From Thermohalobaculum xanthum (GTDB lineage: Bacteria; Pseudomonadota; Alphaproteobacteria; Rhodobacterales; Rhodobacteraceae): DNA of 64,000 nt. Each line of letters begins with the position of its first letter. Position 1 is the stretch's first letter. Below, one piece after another: positions 55,655-64,000 of the stretch. The position numbers were made by a program, and so were the translations under genes. The stretch is from contig NZ_JAEHHL010000008.1 of the NCBI RefSeq assembly GCF_016623495.1, positions 62,001-126,000 on the forward strand. Reading direction: 5' to 3'. The notes beneath the pieces are model-generated. The model worked only from the letters and a program-made list of their open reading frames with translations. It had not been told where the DNA came from and did not search any database.

Positions 55655-57325
55655 GTGAACCCCGACGACCGCGCCGGGGGCACGCCCCCGGCTGTGCGGC
55701 TCAGCGGCATTTCGAAACGCTTCGGCGCGGTGCAGGCCAACCGCGACGTCGACCTCGAGGTCGCTCGTGGCTCGATCCACGGCATCATCGGCGAGAATGG
55801 CGCCGGCAAGTCGACGCTGGTCTCGATCCTTTACGGCTTCTACGAGGCCGACGCGGGCCGCATCGAGATCGACGGGCATGTGGTGGCGATCCGGTCCTCC
55901 GCCGCCGCCATCGCGCAAGGCATCGGAATGGTGCACCAGCACTTCATGCTGGTCCCGACCTTCACGGTGCTGGAAAATGTCATGCTCGGGGCCGAGGGCG
56001 GCCCGCTGCTTGCCCGAGGCGCGGCGGAAACGCGGGCCGAGCTTCTCGATCTCTCAACGGCTTACGGGCTCGAGGTCGATCCCGACGCGAAGGTGGGCGA
56101 CCTCGCGGTGGGATTGCAGCAACGCGTCGAGATCCTCAAGGCGCTGCGGCGCGGCGCCAGGATCCTCATCCTCGATGAGCCCACGGGGGTCCTGACGCCT
56201 GACGAGACCGGCCGGCTGTTCGACATCCTGCGCGGCCTGCGGCGCGAGGGCGTCACGATCCTTCTGATCACCCACAAGCTGCGCGAGATCATGGCGGTGA
56301 CCGACCGGGTCTCGGTCATGCGCCAGGGCGAGATGGTGGCCCATCGCGAGACGGCCTCGACCACGCCCGAGGAGCTAGCCGAGCTGATGGTCGGCCGCCG
56401 TGTCGCCGCCATGCCGCGGCGCGAGCTCGTCGCGGCCCTCGGGGTCGACGCCGGCGGCGGCGGCACGCCACGAGCGCGATCCCGGCCGCAACCCAATGCC
56501 GGCGCGCTCGAGGTGCGCGGCCTGGGATGGCGCGATGCTCGGGGCATCACGCGCCTTTCCGATGTTTCCCTGACCCTGCGCGAGGGCGAGATCCTCGGGC
56601 TCGCCGGCGTCGCCGGCAACGGGCAGTCCGAACTGCTCGACGTCCTGTCAGGGATCGCCACCCCACAATCGGGCGTGATCCGCATCGGCGAGAGGATCAT
56701 CAACCGCGACCGCCCAGCGGGCCCGGCCGAACTGCGGGCCCTTGGCCTAGCCCATGTCCCCGAAGACCGCCACCGCCGCGGTGTCGTGCTGGGCTTCACG
56801 GCACAGGAGAACGCCGTTCTCGGCTACCAGCACGGCCCGGCCGCCGGCGACGGTCGGCTCCTCAGCCCGGCCGCCCTCGCCTGCCACTGCGCGGCATTGA
56901 TGAAACGCTTCGACGTGCGCCCCGCCGCGCCGGGCCTGCGGATGTCGGGCTTCTCTGGCGGAAACCAGCAAAAGCTCGTGCTCGCCCGCGAGATCGAGGC
57001 CGAACCGCGTATCCTTCTGGTCGGGCAGCCCACGCGCGGCGTCGATATCGGGGCGATCGAGTTCATCCATGGCGAGATCCTGAAGCTTCGCGACCAGGGC
57101 TGCGCGATCCTGCTCGTCTCGGTCGAGCTCGACGAGATCCTCGCCCTCGCGGACCGCGTGGCGGTGATGAATGCGGGTCGCATCGTCGGCGAGCGCCGCC
57201 TCTCGGGCATCGACGCCGAGGACCGATCCGAGATCGGGCTGATGATGGCCGGCATCGCGCGCATCCGCGAACCGGCAGCTGCCCGCCCGGCCGCCAGTCC
57301 CGAGGCCGGGAGCGCCGAGGCATGA
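55655..57325 (+). CDS. nucleoside ABC transporter, double ATP-binding protein (RbsA/BmpE type)
   Basis: This 556-residue protein has two ATPase domains. The first has GENGAGKST, the variant signature LAVGLQQRVEILKAL and Walker B ILILDEPTGVLTP. The second has a variant Walker A (GVAGNGQSELL), a normal FSGGNQQKLVLAREIE signature and LLVGQPTRGVDIGA. This unequal pair is usual for sugar/nucleoside RbsA-like proteins. The start codon is GTG at 55655, 7 bases after the binding-protein stop, with a weak ribosome binding site. The stop overlaps the permease start by four bases. Confidence 0.93.
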   Translation: MNPDDRAGGTPPAVRLSGISKRFGAVQANRDVDLEVARGSIHGIIGENGAGKSTLVSILYGFYEADAGRIEIDGHVVAIRSSAAAIAQGIGMVHQHFMLVPTFTVLENVMLGAEGGPLLARGAAETRAELLDLSTAYGLEVDPDAKVGDLAVGLQQRVEILKALRRGARILILDEPTGVLTPDETGRLFDILRGLRREGVTILLITHKLREIMAVTDRVSVMRQGEMVAHRETASTTPEELAELMVGRRVAAMPRRELVAALGVDAGGGGTPRARSRPQPNAGALEVRGLGWRDARGITRLSDVSLTLREGEILGLAGVAGNGQSELLDVLSGIATPQSGVIRIGERIINRDRPAGPAELRALGLAHVPEDRHRRGVVLGFTAQENAVLGYQHGPAAGDGRLLSPAALACHCAALMKRFDVRPAAPGLRMSGFSGGNQQKLVLAREIEAEPRILLVGQPTRGVDIGAIEFIHGEILKLRDQGCAILLVSVELDEILALADRVAVMNAGRIVGERRLSGIDAEDRSEIGLMMAGIARIREPAAARPAASPEAGSAEA

Positions 57326-58410
57326 CCGGGCTTCCGAAATGGGTCGACCTCGGGTTGCTGCCGCTGATGAACCTCGCGCTCGCCTTCCTGATCGCGGGCG
57401 GCGTGGTCGCGATCATCGGCGAGAGCCCCGTCGAAGCGCTGTCGGTGATGCTCAAGGGCGCCTTCGTCTATGACGGCGGGCTCGGCTACACGCTTTATTA
57501 CACGACGAATTTCCTGTTCACCGGACTCGCAGTGTCGGTCGCCTTCCACGCCATGCTGTTCAACATCGGGGGCGAGGGACAGGCCGCGATCGGCGGCCTC
57601 GGCGCCATACTCGTCTGCCTCGCGCTCGACGCGGTGATGCCCGGCTTGATCGTCATCCCCCTCGCGATCGCGGCCGCAGCGGTTTTCGGCGGGGCCTGGG
57701 CCGTCGTCCCGGGGTGGCTGCAGGCCTACCGGGGCAGCCACATCGTGATCACCACGATCATGTTCAATTTCATCGCCGCCGGCGTGCTGGTGTCGCTTTT
57801 GTCCGGGCCTTTGATGCGCGCGGGTCAGAGCTCTCCCCAGAGCCGCGACATCGCCGAGGCGGCCCAGTTGCCCTTCATCCACGACATCGCCCGGGCTCTG
57901 GGGTTCCCCGCCACATCGACGCCGCTCAACCTCAGCTTCGTCCTCGCGCTGATCGCGGCAGTTGGGGTGTGGGTCCTGATCTGGCGCACCCGCTGGGGCT
58001 ATGCCCTGCGCGCGGTCGGGCAGTCCGAGCCGGCGGCCCAGTATGCCGGCATTCGCGTGCCTCGGACGGTGGTGGCCGCCATGGCGATCTCGGGTGCGCT
58101 GGCGGGCTGCATGGCGGTAAACGAGATCCTGGGCGCACAACACAAGATGGTGCTGAACTTCACTGCCGGTTACGGCTTCACCGGCATCGCCGTGGCGCTG
58201 ATGGGACGCAACCACCCGGTCGGCATCTTCCTCGCGGCGCTTCTGTTCGGCGCGCTCTACCAGGGCGGCGCCGAGCTCGACTTCGAGTTCCAGACCATCA
58301 CGCGCGAGATGGTGCTGCTGATCCAGGGGCTCATCATCCTGTTCTCAGGCGCACTGAGCCTGATGTTCGTGCCCGCCCTTCAGCGCGTTTTCCGACCGGG
58401 GCCGGCGTGA
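57322..58410 (+). CDS. nucleoside ABC transporter permease (first)
   Basis: This 362-residue permease has about eight to ten hydrophobic segments. FHAMLFNIGGEGQAAIGGLG is the BPD_transp_2 signature of BMP-type importers, and YRGSHIVITTIMFNFIAAGV is the coupling region. GFTGIAVALMGRNHPVGIF is also conserved. It overlaps the ATPase gene by four bases and the second permease gene by one, so the importer is translated as a block. Confidence 0.93.
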   Translation: MTGLPKWVDLGLLPLMNLALAFLIAGGVVAIIGESPVEALSVMLKGAFVYDGGLGYTLYYTTNFLFTGLAVSVAFHAMLFNIGGEGQAAIGGLGAILVCLALDAVMPGLIVIPLAIAAAAVFGGAWAVVPGWLQAYRGSHIVITTIMFNFIAAGVLVSLLSGPLMRAGQSSPQSRDIAEAAQLPFIHDIARALGFPATSTPLNLSFVLALIAAVGVWVLIWRTRWGYALRAVGQSEPAAQYAGIRVPRTVVAAMAISGALAGCMAVNEILGAQHKMVLNFTAGYGFTGIAVALMGRNHPVGIFLAALLFGALYQGGAELDFEFQTITREMVLLIQGLIILFSGALSLMFVPALQRVFRPGPA

Positions 58411-59399
58411 TGGACTGGGCGGCGCTCTCGGAACTCTGGATCGACACGCTGCGCATCCTCGACGGCAGCTTCCGGCTGGCGACGCCCCTCATCCTGTGCG
58501 CGATGGCCGGGCTGGTGTCCGAGCGATCGGGCGTGATCGACATCGGGCTCGAGGGCAAGATGCTCGCCGCGGCCTTTGCGGCGGCGGCCGTGGCAAGCCT
58601 TTCGGGCAGCCCCTGGGCGGGGCTCGTGGCGGCACTGGGCGTGTCGGCTGCGCTCGCGCTTGTGCACGGGTTTGCCTGCATCACCCATCGTGGCGAGCAG
58701 ATCATCTCGGGCGTCGCCATCAACATCCTCGCCTCGGGCGGCACGGTCGTCGCGGGGATCGCTCTGTTCCGGCAAGGCGGCCAGTCGCCGCCCCTGATGG
58801 CGGACGAGCGCTTCCGCCCCATCGCCCTTCCGGGGGCCGAGGCGTTGTCGGGCATTCCCGTGATCGGGCCCTTCTATGCCGAGCTTGTCTCGGGCCACAC
58901 GCTGCCAGTCTATCTCGCGCTGATCGCGGTGCCGCTGGTCGCGTGGATGCTCGCGCGCACGACCTTCGGCCTTCGCTTGCGCGCGACCGGCGAGATGCCG
59001 CTCGCGGTCGATAGCGCCGGCGTCTCGGTGGTGCTGATCCGCTACCGCGCGGTGCTGATCGCCGGTCTGCTCTGCGGTCTCGCTGGCGTCTTCCTCTCGA
59101 CCGCACATGGTGCGGGCTTCGTGCGCGAGATGTCGGCGGGCAAGGGCTATATCGCGCTCGCGGCGATGATCTTCGGCAAGTGGCGGCCCTGGCCCGTGCT
59201 GGGCGCGTGCCTGCTGTTTGGCTTCCTCGAAACCGCGGCGGCGCGGCTCCAGGGGGTCCAGCTTCCGCTCATCGGGGAAGCCCCGGTCGAGCTGATCCTG
59301 ATGCTGCCCTACGTCGCGACGGTGGTATTGCTGGCGGGCTTCTTCGGCCGGGCCATTCCGCCAAAGGCGCTTGGTGTCCCCTACCGCAAGGAGCGCTGA
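58410..59399 (+). CDS. nucleoside ABC transporter permease (second)
   Basis: This 329-residue permease has LVSERSGVIDIGLEGKMLAA, the matching signature of the second BMP-type permease. HRGEQIISGVAINILASGG and GKGYIALAAMIFGKWRPW are also typical. It begins within the preceding stop (GTGATGG). It is the last gene of the operon. No obvious terminator hairpin is seen in the 95 bases before the polysaccharide gene. Confidence 0.93.
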   Translation: MDWAALSELWIDTLRILDGSFRLATPLILCAMAGLVSERSGVIDIGLEGKMLAAAFAAAAVASLSGSPWAGLVAALGVSAALALVHGFACITHRGEQIISGVAINILASGGTVVAGIALFRQGGQSPPLMADERFRPIALPGAEALSGIPVIGPFYAELVSGHTLPVYLALIAVPLVAWMLARTTFGLRLRATGEMPLAVDSAGVSVVLIRYRAVLIAGLLCGLAGVFLSTAHGAGFVREMSAGKGYIALAAMIFGKWRPWPVLGACLLFGFLETAAARLQGVQLPLIGEAPVELILMLPYVATVVLLAGFFGRAIPPKALGVPYRKER

Positions 59400-59494
59400 G
59401 GCCTGCAACCCAGGCTCGGCTCGCGCAGGGCGGACTGGACGTCACATTGCCGTTGCGCTAACCGGCGCCCGTCAGACACGGGCCGGAGAGGCGA

Positions 59495-60424
59495 ATGATC
59501 CGAAAGGCACTCAAGCGATGGATGGCTCGGCATGCCTCGGGCTGGCGCTCGACGCGCCATCTCGAGGCGCGGCTTCGCTTTCCCGGCATGGACTTCCACG
59601 AAGCCCTGATCCGCGTGACCTACAAGCGCGTCTTCGGCGTCTGGCCCGATCTCGAAACACCGCGCACGATCTCCGAGAAGATGTGCTGGCTCAAGATCAA
59701 CGACCGAAGGCCGGTCTGCGCCGAGATCACCGACAAGTACCGCATGCGCGGCTATGCCGAGCGGCTGGGGCTCGGCCACATGCTGAACGACCTGCACGCG
59801 GTCTGGGACAGCGCCGAGGCCGTGGATTTCCGCGCACTACCCGACGCCTATGCTCTCAAGGTCACGAATGGCAGCGCCTGGAACGTGATCAAGCGCCCCG
59901 GCGTCCCCATTGACGAGGGAGCAGCGCGCCGCCGGCTCGATCTTTGGATGAACACCAACATGGCCGATCACAAGGGCGAGTGGTATTACGCGGCCTCGCC
60001 CTCGCGCATCATCGCCGAGCACTATCTCGACAATGGCGGCGGCGACATCCCCGATTACAAGCTGTTCGTCTTCAATGGCGAAACGCGCTTCGTCCAGTTT
60101 TGCGAGGGCCGCTACCAGAACCTGCGCAGCATCTTCATGAGCCCGGAATGGGAGCCGCTGCCCTTCTCCTACAAGATGTTCAAACCGTTCGGCCCGCCGC
60201 CCGAGCGCCCCGCGCATCTCGAGGAGATGATCGCGGCGGCGCGCGCTCTGACCGAGGGGTTCCCGCTGGTGCGCGTGGATTTCTATGTCCATGGCGGAAG
60301 GCTGCTGCTGGGCGAGCTGTCGCTCAACCCCGTCGGCGGCTACACCGTCTTCCGGCCCGATGACTGGAACCTGAGGATCGGCGACTGGCTCGACCTGCCC
60401 GACAAGGCGTCGCTGGCGGCCTGA
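59495..60424 (+). CDS. TupA-like ATP-grasp protein
   Basis: This 309-residue protein matches the TupA-like ATP-grasp family. It has TYKRVFGVWPDLETPRTISE near the N-terminus and DKYRMRGYAERLGLG. ATP-binding segments are ALKVTNGSAWNVIKR, DIPDYKLFVFNGETRFVQF and LVRVDFYVHGGRLLLGELSL. Members occur in cell-surface polysaccharide and teichuronopeptide loci and are thought to ligate amino acids to sugar acids. It is convergent with the flippase gene and probably part of the same surface-polysaccharide block. Confidence 0.85.
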   Translation: MIRKALKRWMARHASGWRSTRHLEARLRFPGMDFHEALIRVTYKRVFGVWPDLETPRTISEKMCWLKINDRRPVCAEITDKYRMRGYAERLGLGHMLNDLHAVWDSAEAVDFRALPDAYALKVTNGSAWNVIKRPGVPIDEGAARRRLDLWMNTNMADHKGEWYYAASPSRIIAEHYLDNGGGDIPDYKLFVFNGETRFVQFCEGRYQNLRSIFMSPEWEPLPFSYKMFKPFGPPPERPAHLEEMIAAARALTEGFPLVRVDFYVHGGRLLLGELSLNPVGGYTVFRPDDWNLRIGDWLDLPDKASLAA

Positions 60425-60467
60425 GCCAGGCCCTGGGCCATACCCTCGGCCCGACAACGCCGCGCCG

Positions 60468-61910
60468 TCAGATCAGGTCCGGGCGCTCCTCGGCGATCTC
60501 CGCGCGCGCGGCGGCTTCGCGCTCGGCCGCGGCCTCGGCGGCGCGACTGCGCCGGATCCGCTTCTTCAGAAGCCGCCGGCCGATGACCATGAACAGCACG
60601 AAATAGACGACCTGGAAGCCCAGCATCCCGAAGCCGATGGCAATCAGCCCCATCGGCCCCAGCAGCGGCAGAGCGATCGCGACGAAGACCGCCGTGGCAA
60701 TCAGCTGGAGCACCAGCAGAGTGCCCGCCTTGTTGGCCGACAGGAAGGCGGGCTCGAGCGCGAAGCCCAGAACCCGCAGGAGAGAGCCCGCGATGAGCAG
60801 GTTGAAAAGCCAGATTTCGGCGACCAGCTCGGGCCCGAAAAGCACCTCGATCGCATAAGGCAGCACCGAGAACAGGATCGTGGCAAAAACCACCAGTGCC
60901 GCCCCCGTCATCACCAGCTGCTTCTTCATGATCCGGCGAATGCTGACCCAGTCGCCGCGCGCGGCAAGGCGCGAGAACTCGGGGAACAGCAGCGGCCCAA
61001 GCAGCCTCGTGGGCCGTGCCAGCGCCGTGGAAAACTGCCGAGCGATGTCGAAGATCGCGGCCGAGGCAGCACCAAGCTGCGCGCCGACCACCAGGACCGT
61101 GCCGTAGTTCACCACCAGAGGCGCGGCGCTGGCCAGGTTCGACATCCACAGATACCGCCACACCCCCGGGAACGCGGCAGCTGCACGGCTCCAGCGCAGC
61201 GTGAGCCTGGGCTTGAGCGCGCGACGGCGCATCTCGACGAAGCTCGCGACATAGACCAGCGCGCCGCTCAGGACCGAGGCGCCGAACCAGGCCAGTACGA
61301 TGTGCAGCACCTCGCCCCCCAGGAGCCAGGCGAGCAGGACACCCAGGAACCGCAGGACCGAGTTCGACGCGTATTGCAGCGCCAGCATGTCGACCCGGTC
61401 GAACAGGCGCAGGACGCCGTTGGGCGTGGCATGCGTGATGAAGATGATCGACAGCATGTAGAACGGCGCGAAATCGACCACCCCGGGCGGCCACTCGAAC
61501 CAGACGCGCGCCCAGGGAATGAAGACGATCGCCCCCGCGATGGCGATCACGAAGCTCACGACGTCGATCGACAGCGTGAAGCCCACCAGCTTGCGGAACT
61601 GGTTCCAGTCGCCCTGTTCCTCGAGGATCGCGCCGAAGCGCAGCACCGCCTGCCAGGACTGGAACTTGACGATCTCCGAGAACAGGCGCGCATAGCTTTG
61701 CAGCAGCAGGACGACGCCCAGGTCACCCAGCCCGAAGGCACGGGCGACCAGCACGTTGGTGCCAAGGTTCAGGAGCCCGAAAACCACGCGGCTGCCGATG
61801 ATCATGCCGGCATTCTTCAGGAACCGCCGGTAGAGCTCGCGCAGATCCACCCTTGCCCCCTGACCCTTGGCCGCGCCGGCACCGGGTGCGGCCGGCGCGC
61901 CGTCGCTCAT
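60468..61910 (-). CDS. polysaccharide flippase (Wzx/oligosaccharide translocase type)
   Basis: This 480-residue membrane protein has about twelve to fourteen hydrophobic segments. The N-terminal FLKNAGMIIGSRVVFGLLNL and GTNVLVARAFGLGDLGVVLL are typical of MATE/MOP-superfamily polysaccharide exporters. The C-terminal tail is charged and Ala/Glu/Arg-rich and is probably cytoplasmic. It should flip lipid-linked oligosaccharide units. The ATG at 61910 overlaps the upstream gene's stop by four bases. The longer upstream frame is a shadow. Confidence 0.9.
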   Translation of the reverse strand: MSDGAPAAPGAGAAKGQGARVDLRELYRRFLKNAGMIIGSRVVFGLLNLGTNVLVARAFGLGDLGVVLLLQSYARLFSEIVKFQSWQAVLRFGAILEEQGDWNQFRKLVGFTLSIDVVSFVIAIAGAIVFIPWARVWFEWPPGVVDFAPFYMLSIIFITHATPNGVLRLFDRVDMLALQYASNSVLRFLGVLLAWLLGGEVLHIVLAWFGASVLSGALVYVASFVEMRRRALKPRLTLRWSRAAAAFPGVWRYLWMSNLASAAPLVVNYGTVLVVGAQLGAASAAIFDIARQFSTALARPTRLLGPLLFPEFSRLAARGDWVSIRRIMKKQLVMTGAALVVFATILFSVLPYAIEVLFGPELVAEIWLFNLLIAGSLLRVLGFALEPAFLSANKAGTLLVLQLIATAVFVAIALPLLGPMGLIAIGFGMLGFQVVYFVLFMVIGRRLLKKRIRRSRAAEAAAEREAAARAEIAEERPDLI

Positions 61911-63292
61911 TCCAGCGGCGACGGGCTCGACGCGTCGAAGAAGGTGCGGTTCTTGCCGAACCTGCCCTTCTCGTCGCAAGCGAGCTTCCATTCAACGCCC
62001 GGATAGCGCCGCGCCGCCAGCACCATCTGCGTGTGCCACCAATAAGGCGGCTGCAGCGTCGTATGCGCGTTGCGCCCGTTGGGCAGCGACTTCTCGGCGG
62101 GGTAGCACGCCGCGACGACAAAGACGAACCGGCGCGCGCGGGCAAACATCTGATCGATGACCCAGGGCACGTCGAAGCTCGCCAGGTGCTCGACCACATC
62201 GGTCGAGATCACGCCGTCGAACTGCTCGTCGGGCAGGGTGGCAAAGGGGGGATGGCCGGGATCGTAGCAGCGCACCCGCACCCCGGGCCATGCCGTCACG
62301 GTACGCCAGGCGCTGTCCTCGGGCTCGCCCTCGATACGCGAATACTCCTTGCCCTTGCCCGAGCCGTAATCGAGCAGCGTCGCGGCACCGGTCTTCTTGA
62401 TGAGCTCGGCGACCGTCTCGACATGCTTGCCCAGGCGATGCCCGGCGAAGGTCTCGGGCGTTTCGTGCATCTGCTGGTAGAGACGCACCAGCTCGGCGAA
62501 CTCACGGCTCGGATGCTCGGCGGTGAACATCAGGTAGCCTGCCTCGTCCGCCGCCTTCTCCATGTCGTGCCAGAGATACCCCAGCGCATTCTCGCCATAG
62601 CGCAGCATCTCGGGGAAGGGTTTCCAGGGCTGCGTGTGAAGGGTGGTGTAATGCAGGCACCTGATCTGCGGCACCGGATGCTCACCGTCGCGCGAGTTCC
62701 AGACGCCGGGCAGCTCGCCGAACAGCCCCGTCGCGGACATCACGCCCTTGAAATGGGCATGCCCCTCGCCCGCCTTGACCGCGTCGAGCGTCCAGTGCGG
62801 CGCCATCACCTCGCAGTCGATCAGCATGACCGAGTTCTCCTTCTCGGAGATCGCGAGCACGCCCTTGCCCTGCATGTCCAGGTCGAACATCTCCGCCGGG
62901 TCGGACAGGTAGATCTGGTCCACGTCGTTGTAGATCCCCCGCCCGGCGTTACCGGCCAGGTGCGGGATGGCGTAGCGGTAGTTGGTGAAGCCGGTCTTCC
63001 ATCCCTCGCGCGGGATGCCGTCGAGGTCGGACATCAGCGTGATCTCGTAGGCGCGCGCCGGGTCGCGGTGCTGCATCACCGACCACACGAAGATGCGCGT
63101 GGCGCGGTACTGGCGCGGCTCGGTCCCGAGGAAGATCCGCACCGGCGGCTTGCCCGAGGGCTCGTGCCCCTCGACCGGGTCGAGGCGGATCACCTCGGGC
63201 GTCTTGTTCGTGCCCATCGGCCGATGCGGATCACGGTCGAGCCAGAATTGCGGCTGCCGGTGATACCAATGGGTCTTGTAGGGGTTTGCCAT
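61907..63292 (-). CDS. glycosyltransferase-like/SAM methyltransferase fusion protein
   Basis: This 461-residue protein has two parts. Residues 50-240 resemble a GT-A glycosyltransferase, with IFLGTEPRQYRATRIFVWSV and a DXD-type GIYNDVDQIYLSDPAEMF. Residues 290-440 form a class I methyltransferase: LLDYGSGKGKEY is the SAM-binding loop and DGVISTDVVEHLASFDVPWV the acceptor strand. The fusion suggests addition and methylation of a sugar in one step of surface-glycan synthesis. It is cotranscribed with the flippase. The glycosyltransferase part is less certain than the methyltransferase. Confidence 0.82.
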   Translation of the reverse strand: MANPYKTHWYHRQPQFWLDRDPHRPMGTNKTPEVIRLDPVEGHEPSGKPPVRIFLGTEPRQYRATRIFVWSVMQHRDPARAYEITLMSDLDGIPREGWKTGFTNYRYAIPHLAGNAGRGIYNDVDQIYLSDPAEMFDLDMQGKGVLAISEKENSVMLIDCEVMAPHWTLDAVKAGEGHAHFKGVMSATGLFGELPGVWNSRDGEHPVPQIRCLHYTTLHTQPWKPFPEMLRYGENALGYLWHDMEKAADEAGYLMFTAEHPSREFAELVRLYQQMHETPETFAGHRLGKHVETVAELIKKTGAATLLDYGSGKGKEYSRIEGEPEDSAWRTVTAWPGVRVRCYDPGHPPFATLPDEQFDGVISTDVVEHLASFDVPWVIDQMFARARRFVFVVAACYPAEKSLPNGRNAHTTLQPPYWWHTQMVLAARRYPGVEWKLACDEKGRFGKNRTFFDASSPSPLE

Positions 63293-63390
63293 GTCGCGGC
63301 CCTCTCTCGGATCGGCGCTGTTTTAGTGACGTATGGGGCAACCACGCAAGATGCCGGGAATGCCCCCCGGCGCGGCAGATGCGCGCCCCG

Positions 63391-64000
63391 TCATGAGGCG
63401 GATACATGGGGTTCCGGCTCGACCAGCCGGAAGCGGGCGGCGGGGACGCTCAGCGCCAGCTCGGCAAAGGCAGGACTCAGCGTGGCGATCTCGCCCTCGT
63501 AGGCGGCGAGGCAGCCGCGGATGAAGGCCGTGTCGGTCTCGAGGTCGTGGCTCGGGGTATAAGCGTTCTCGGCCGGACCGCCCCCCGGATAGGCGCCGGC
63601 CGGATGGCTGAACATGTCCATCCCGGCGACGATGATGCGCTCGGGCCGCAGCGCGACCGCGGCGGCGAGCATGTAGGCGCCTGTCGTCGGCCTGAGCGGC
63701 CCCTCGATCGCGGGGACCACGCCGGCCGCGATCTCCTCGATCACCGCGTAGCTGAAGGGGCCGTGCCAGAACTCCAGCAGCCGCGCCGCGAATAATGCCC
63801 GCTCCTTGCGCGCAGTGGCGACCCCGATCGGACCCCGCCCGGCCGCGCGCATCGACCGCTTTACCCCGGCGAAGATCATGTCGGGCGTCGCCAGAAACCC
63901 CTGTGACTTCCACTGGTGATTGACGCGGAAGAGGGCGTCATGGGCGATCTGCTCGAGCACAGGCTCGGCGCTGGTCGGACCGTTGCCGAGGCACAGGATC
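63391..64000 (-). CDS. GT29 (sialyltransferase-like) glycosyltransferase, N-terminus cut off by window end
   Basis: The frame is open to base 64000 on the minus strand, so the start lies outside the window, and about 202 codons are visible. ILCLGNGPTSAEP and ALFRVNHQW resemble sialyl-motif L of GT29, and GPLRPTTGAYMLAAAVAL resembles motif S. PSHDLETDTAFIRGCLAAYE follows near the C-terminus. GT29 enzymes use CMP-sugars such as CMP-sialic acid or CMP-Kdo. A GTG at 63960 is in frame but is not the true start. The donor is unknown. It lies about 98 bases upstream of the fusion gene and may start the operon. Confidence 0.72.
   Translation of the reverse strand, partial: ILCLGNGPTSAEPVLEQIAHDALFRVNHQWKSQGFLATPDMIFAGVKRSMRAAGRGPIGVATARKERALFAARLLEFWHGPFSYAVIEEIAAGVVPAIEGPLRPTTGAYMLAAAVALRPERIIVAGMDMFSHPAGAYPGGGPAENAYTPSHDLETDTAFIRGCLAAYEGEIATLSPAFAELALSVPAARFRLVEPEPHVSAS

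Overview
The window is GC-rich throughout and densely packed with genes, with short gaps, many ATGA or TGATG gene overlaps and few AT-rich pockets. It carries a glycerol ABC-importer operon (glpD-glpSTPQUV with glpR), a TAXI-type TRAP transporter with a fused permease, two dipeptide-type ABC operons and a BMP-type nucleoside importer. This mix fits an alphaproteobacterium, most likely of the Rhodobacteraceae/Paracoccaceae (Roseobacter-like). That placement is inferred from gene content and codon style, not from a marker gene. I saw no tRNA, rRNA, CRISPR array, insertion sequence, phage gene or replication origin.

Layout. 1-3150: end of an alpha/beta hydrolase, a dodecin-like protein, anmK and tyrS. 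3149-3660: a mostly empty gap with one possible small membrane protein. 3661-11965: argE and an M20 amidohydrolase, divergent from a complete peptide ABC operon (two ATPases, binding protein, two permeases). 12074-20933: a minus-strand operon for glycerol import and oxidation (glpD, glpS, glpT, glpP, glpQ, glpU, glpV) ending in a strong terminator, with divergent glpR. 20951-27911: an FAH-family hydrolase divergent from a second peptide-type ABC operon that also encodes an NTF2-like protein. 27957-29324: a membrane protein with a degenerate GGDEF domain.

29491-37819: a dimethylglycine/sarcosine-dehydrogenase-like flavoprotein, an IclR regulator, a TRAP fused permease, a TAXI binding protein and a divergent ThDP enzyme. 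The same dyad, TTGCGA-N9-TCGCA, lies in both intergenic regions that flank this block, which suggests one regulon. 37832-39305: a LysE exporter and a DUF5765-like membrane protein. 39509-50437: a CoA-thioester degradation cluster with enoyl-CoA hydratase, hydroxyacyl-CoA dehydrogenase, SDR, ADP-forming acyl-CoA ligase, NMO-like flavoprotein, DUF35 protein, SCP2-type thiolase, two adjacent acyl-CoA dehydrogenases and a PaaG-like crotonase. Its thiolase lacks the nucleophilic Cys and its DUF35 partner lacks the zinc-ribbon Cys. It resembles the aldolase and heteromeric dehydrogenase modules of sterol side-chain degradation, but its substrate is unknown.

51103-59399 is the most original-looking system. 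It is one operon with a TrpF-fold isomerase, a ribokinase-family kinase, a nucleoside hydrolase, an isopenicillin-N-synthase-like 2-oxoglutarate/Fe(II) oxygenase and a complete BMP/RbsA-type nucleoside ABC importer, preceded by an AT-rich promoter and a three-half-site CTTTCAC operator. I propose uptake and degradation of a modified nucleoside. 59495-64000: a surface-polysaccharide block with a TupA-like ATP-grasp protein, a flippase, a glycosyltransferase-methyltransferase fusion and a GT29 (sialyltransferase-like) protein that runs off the end.
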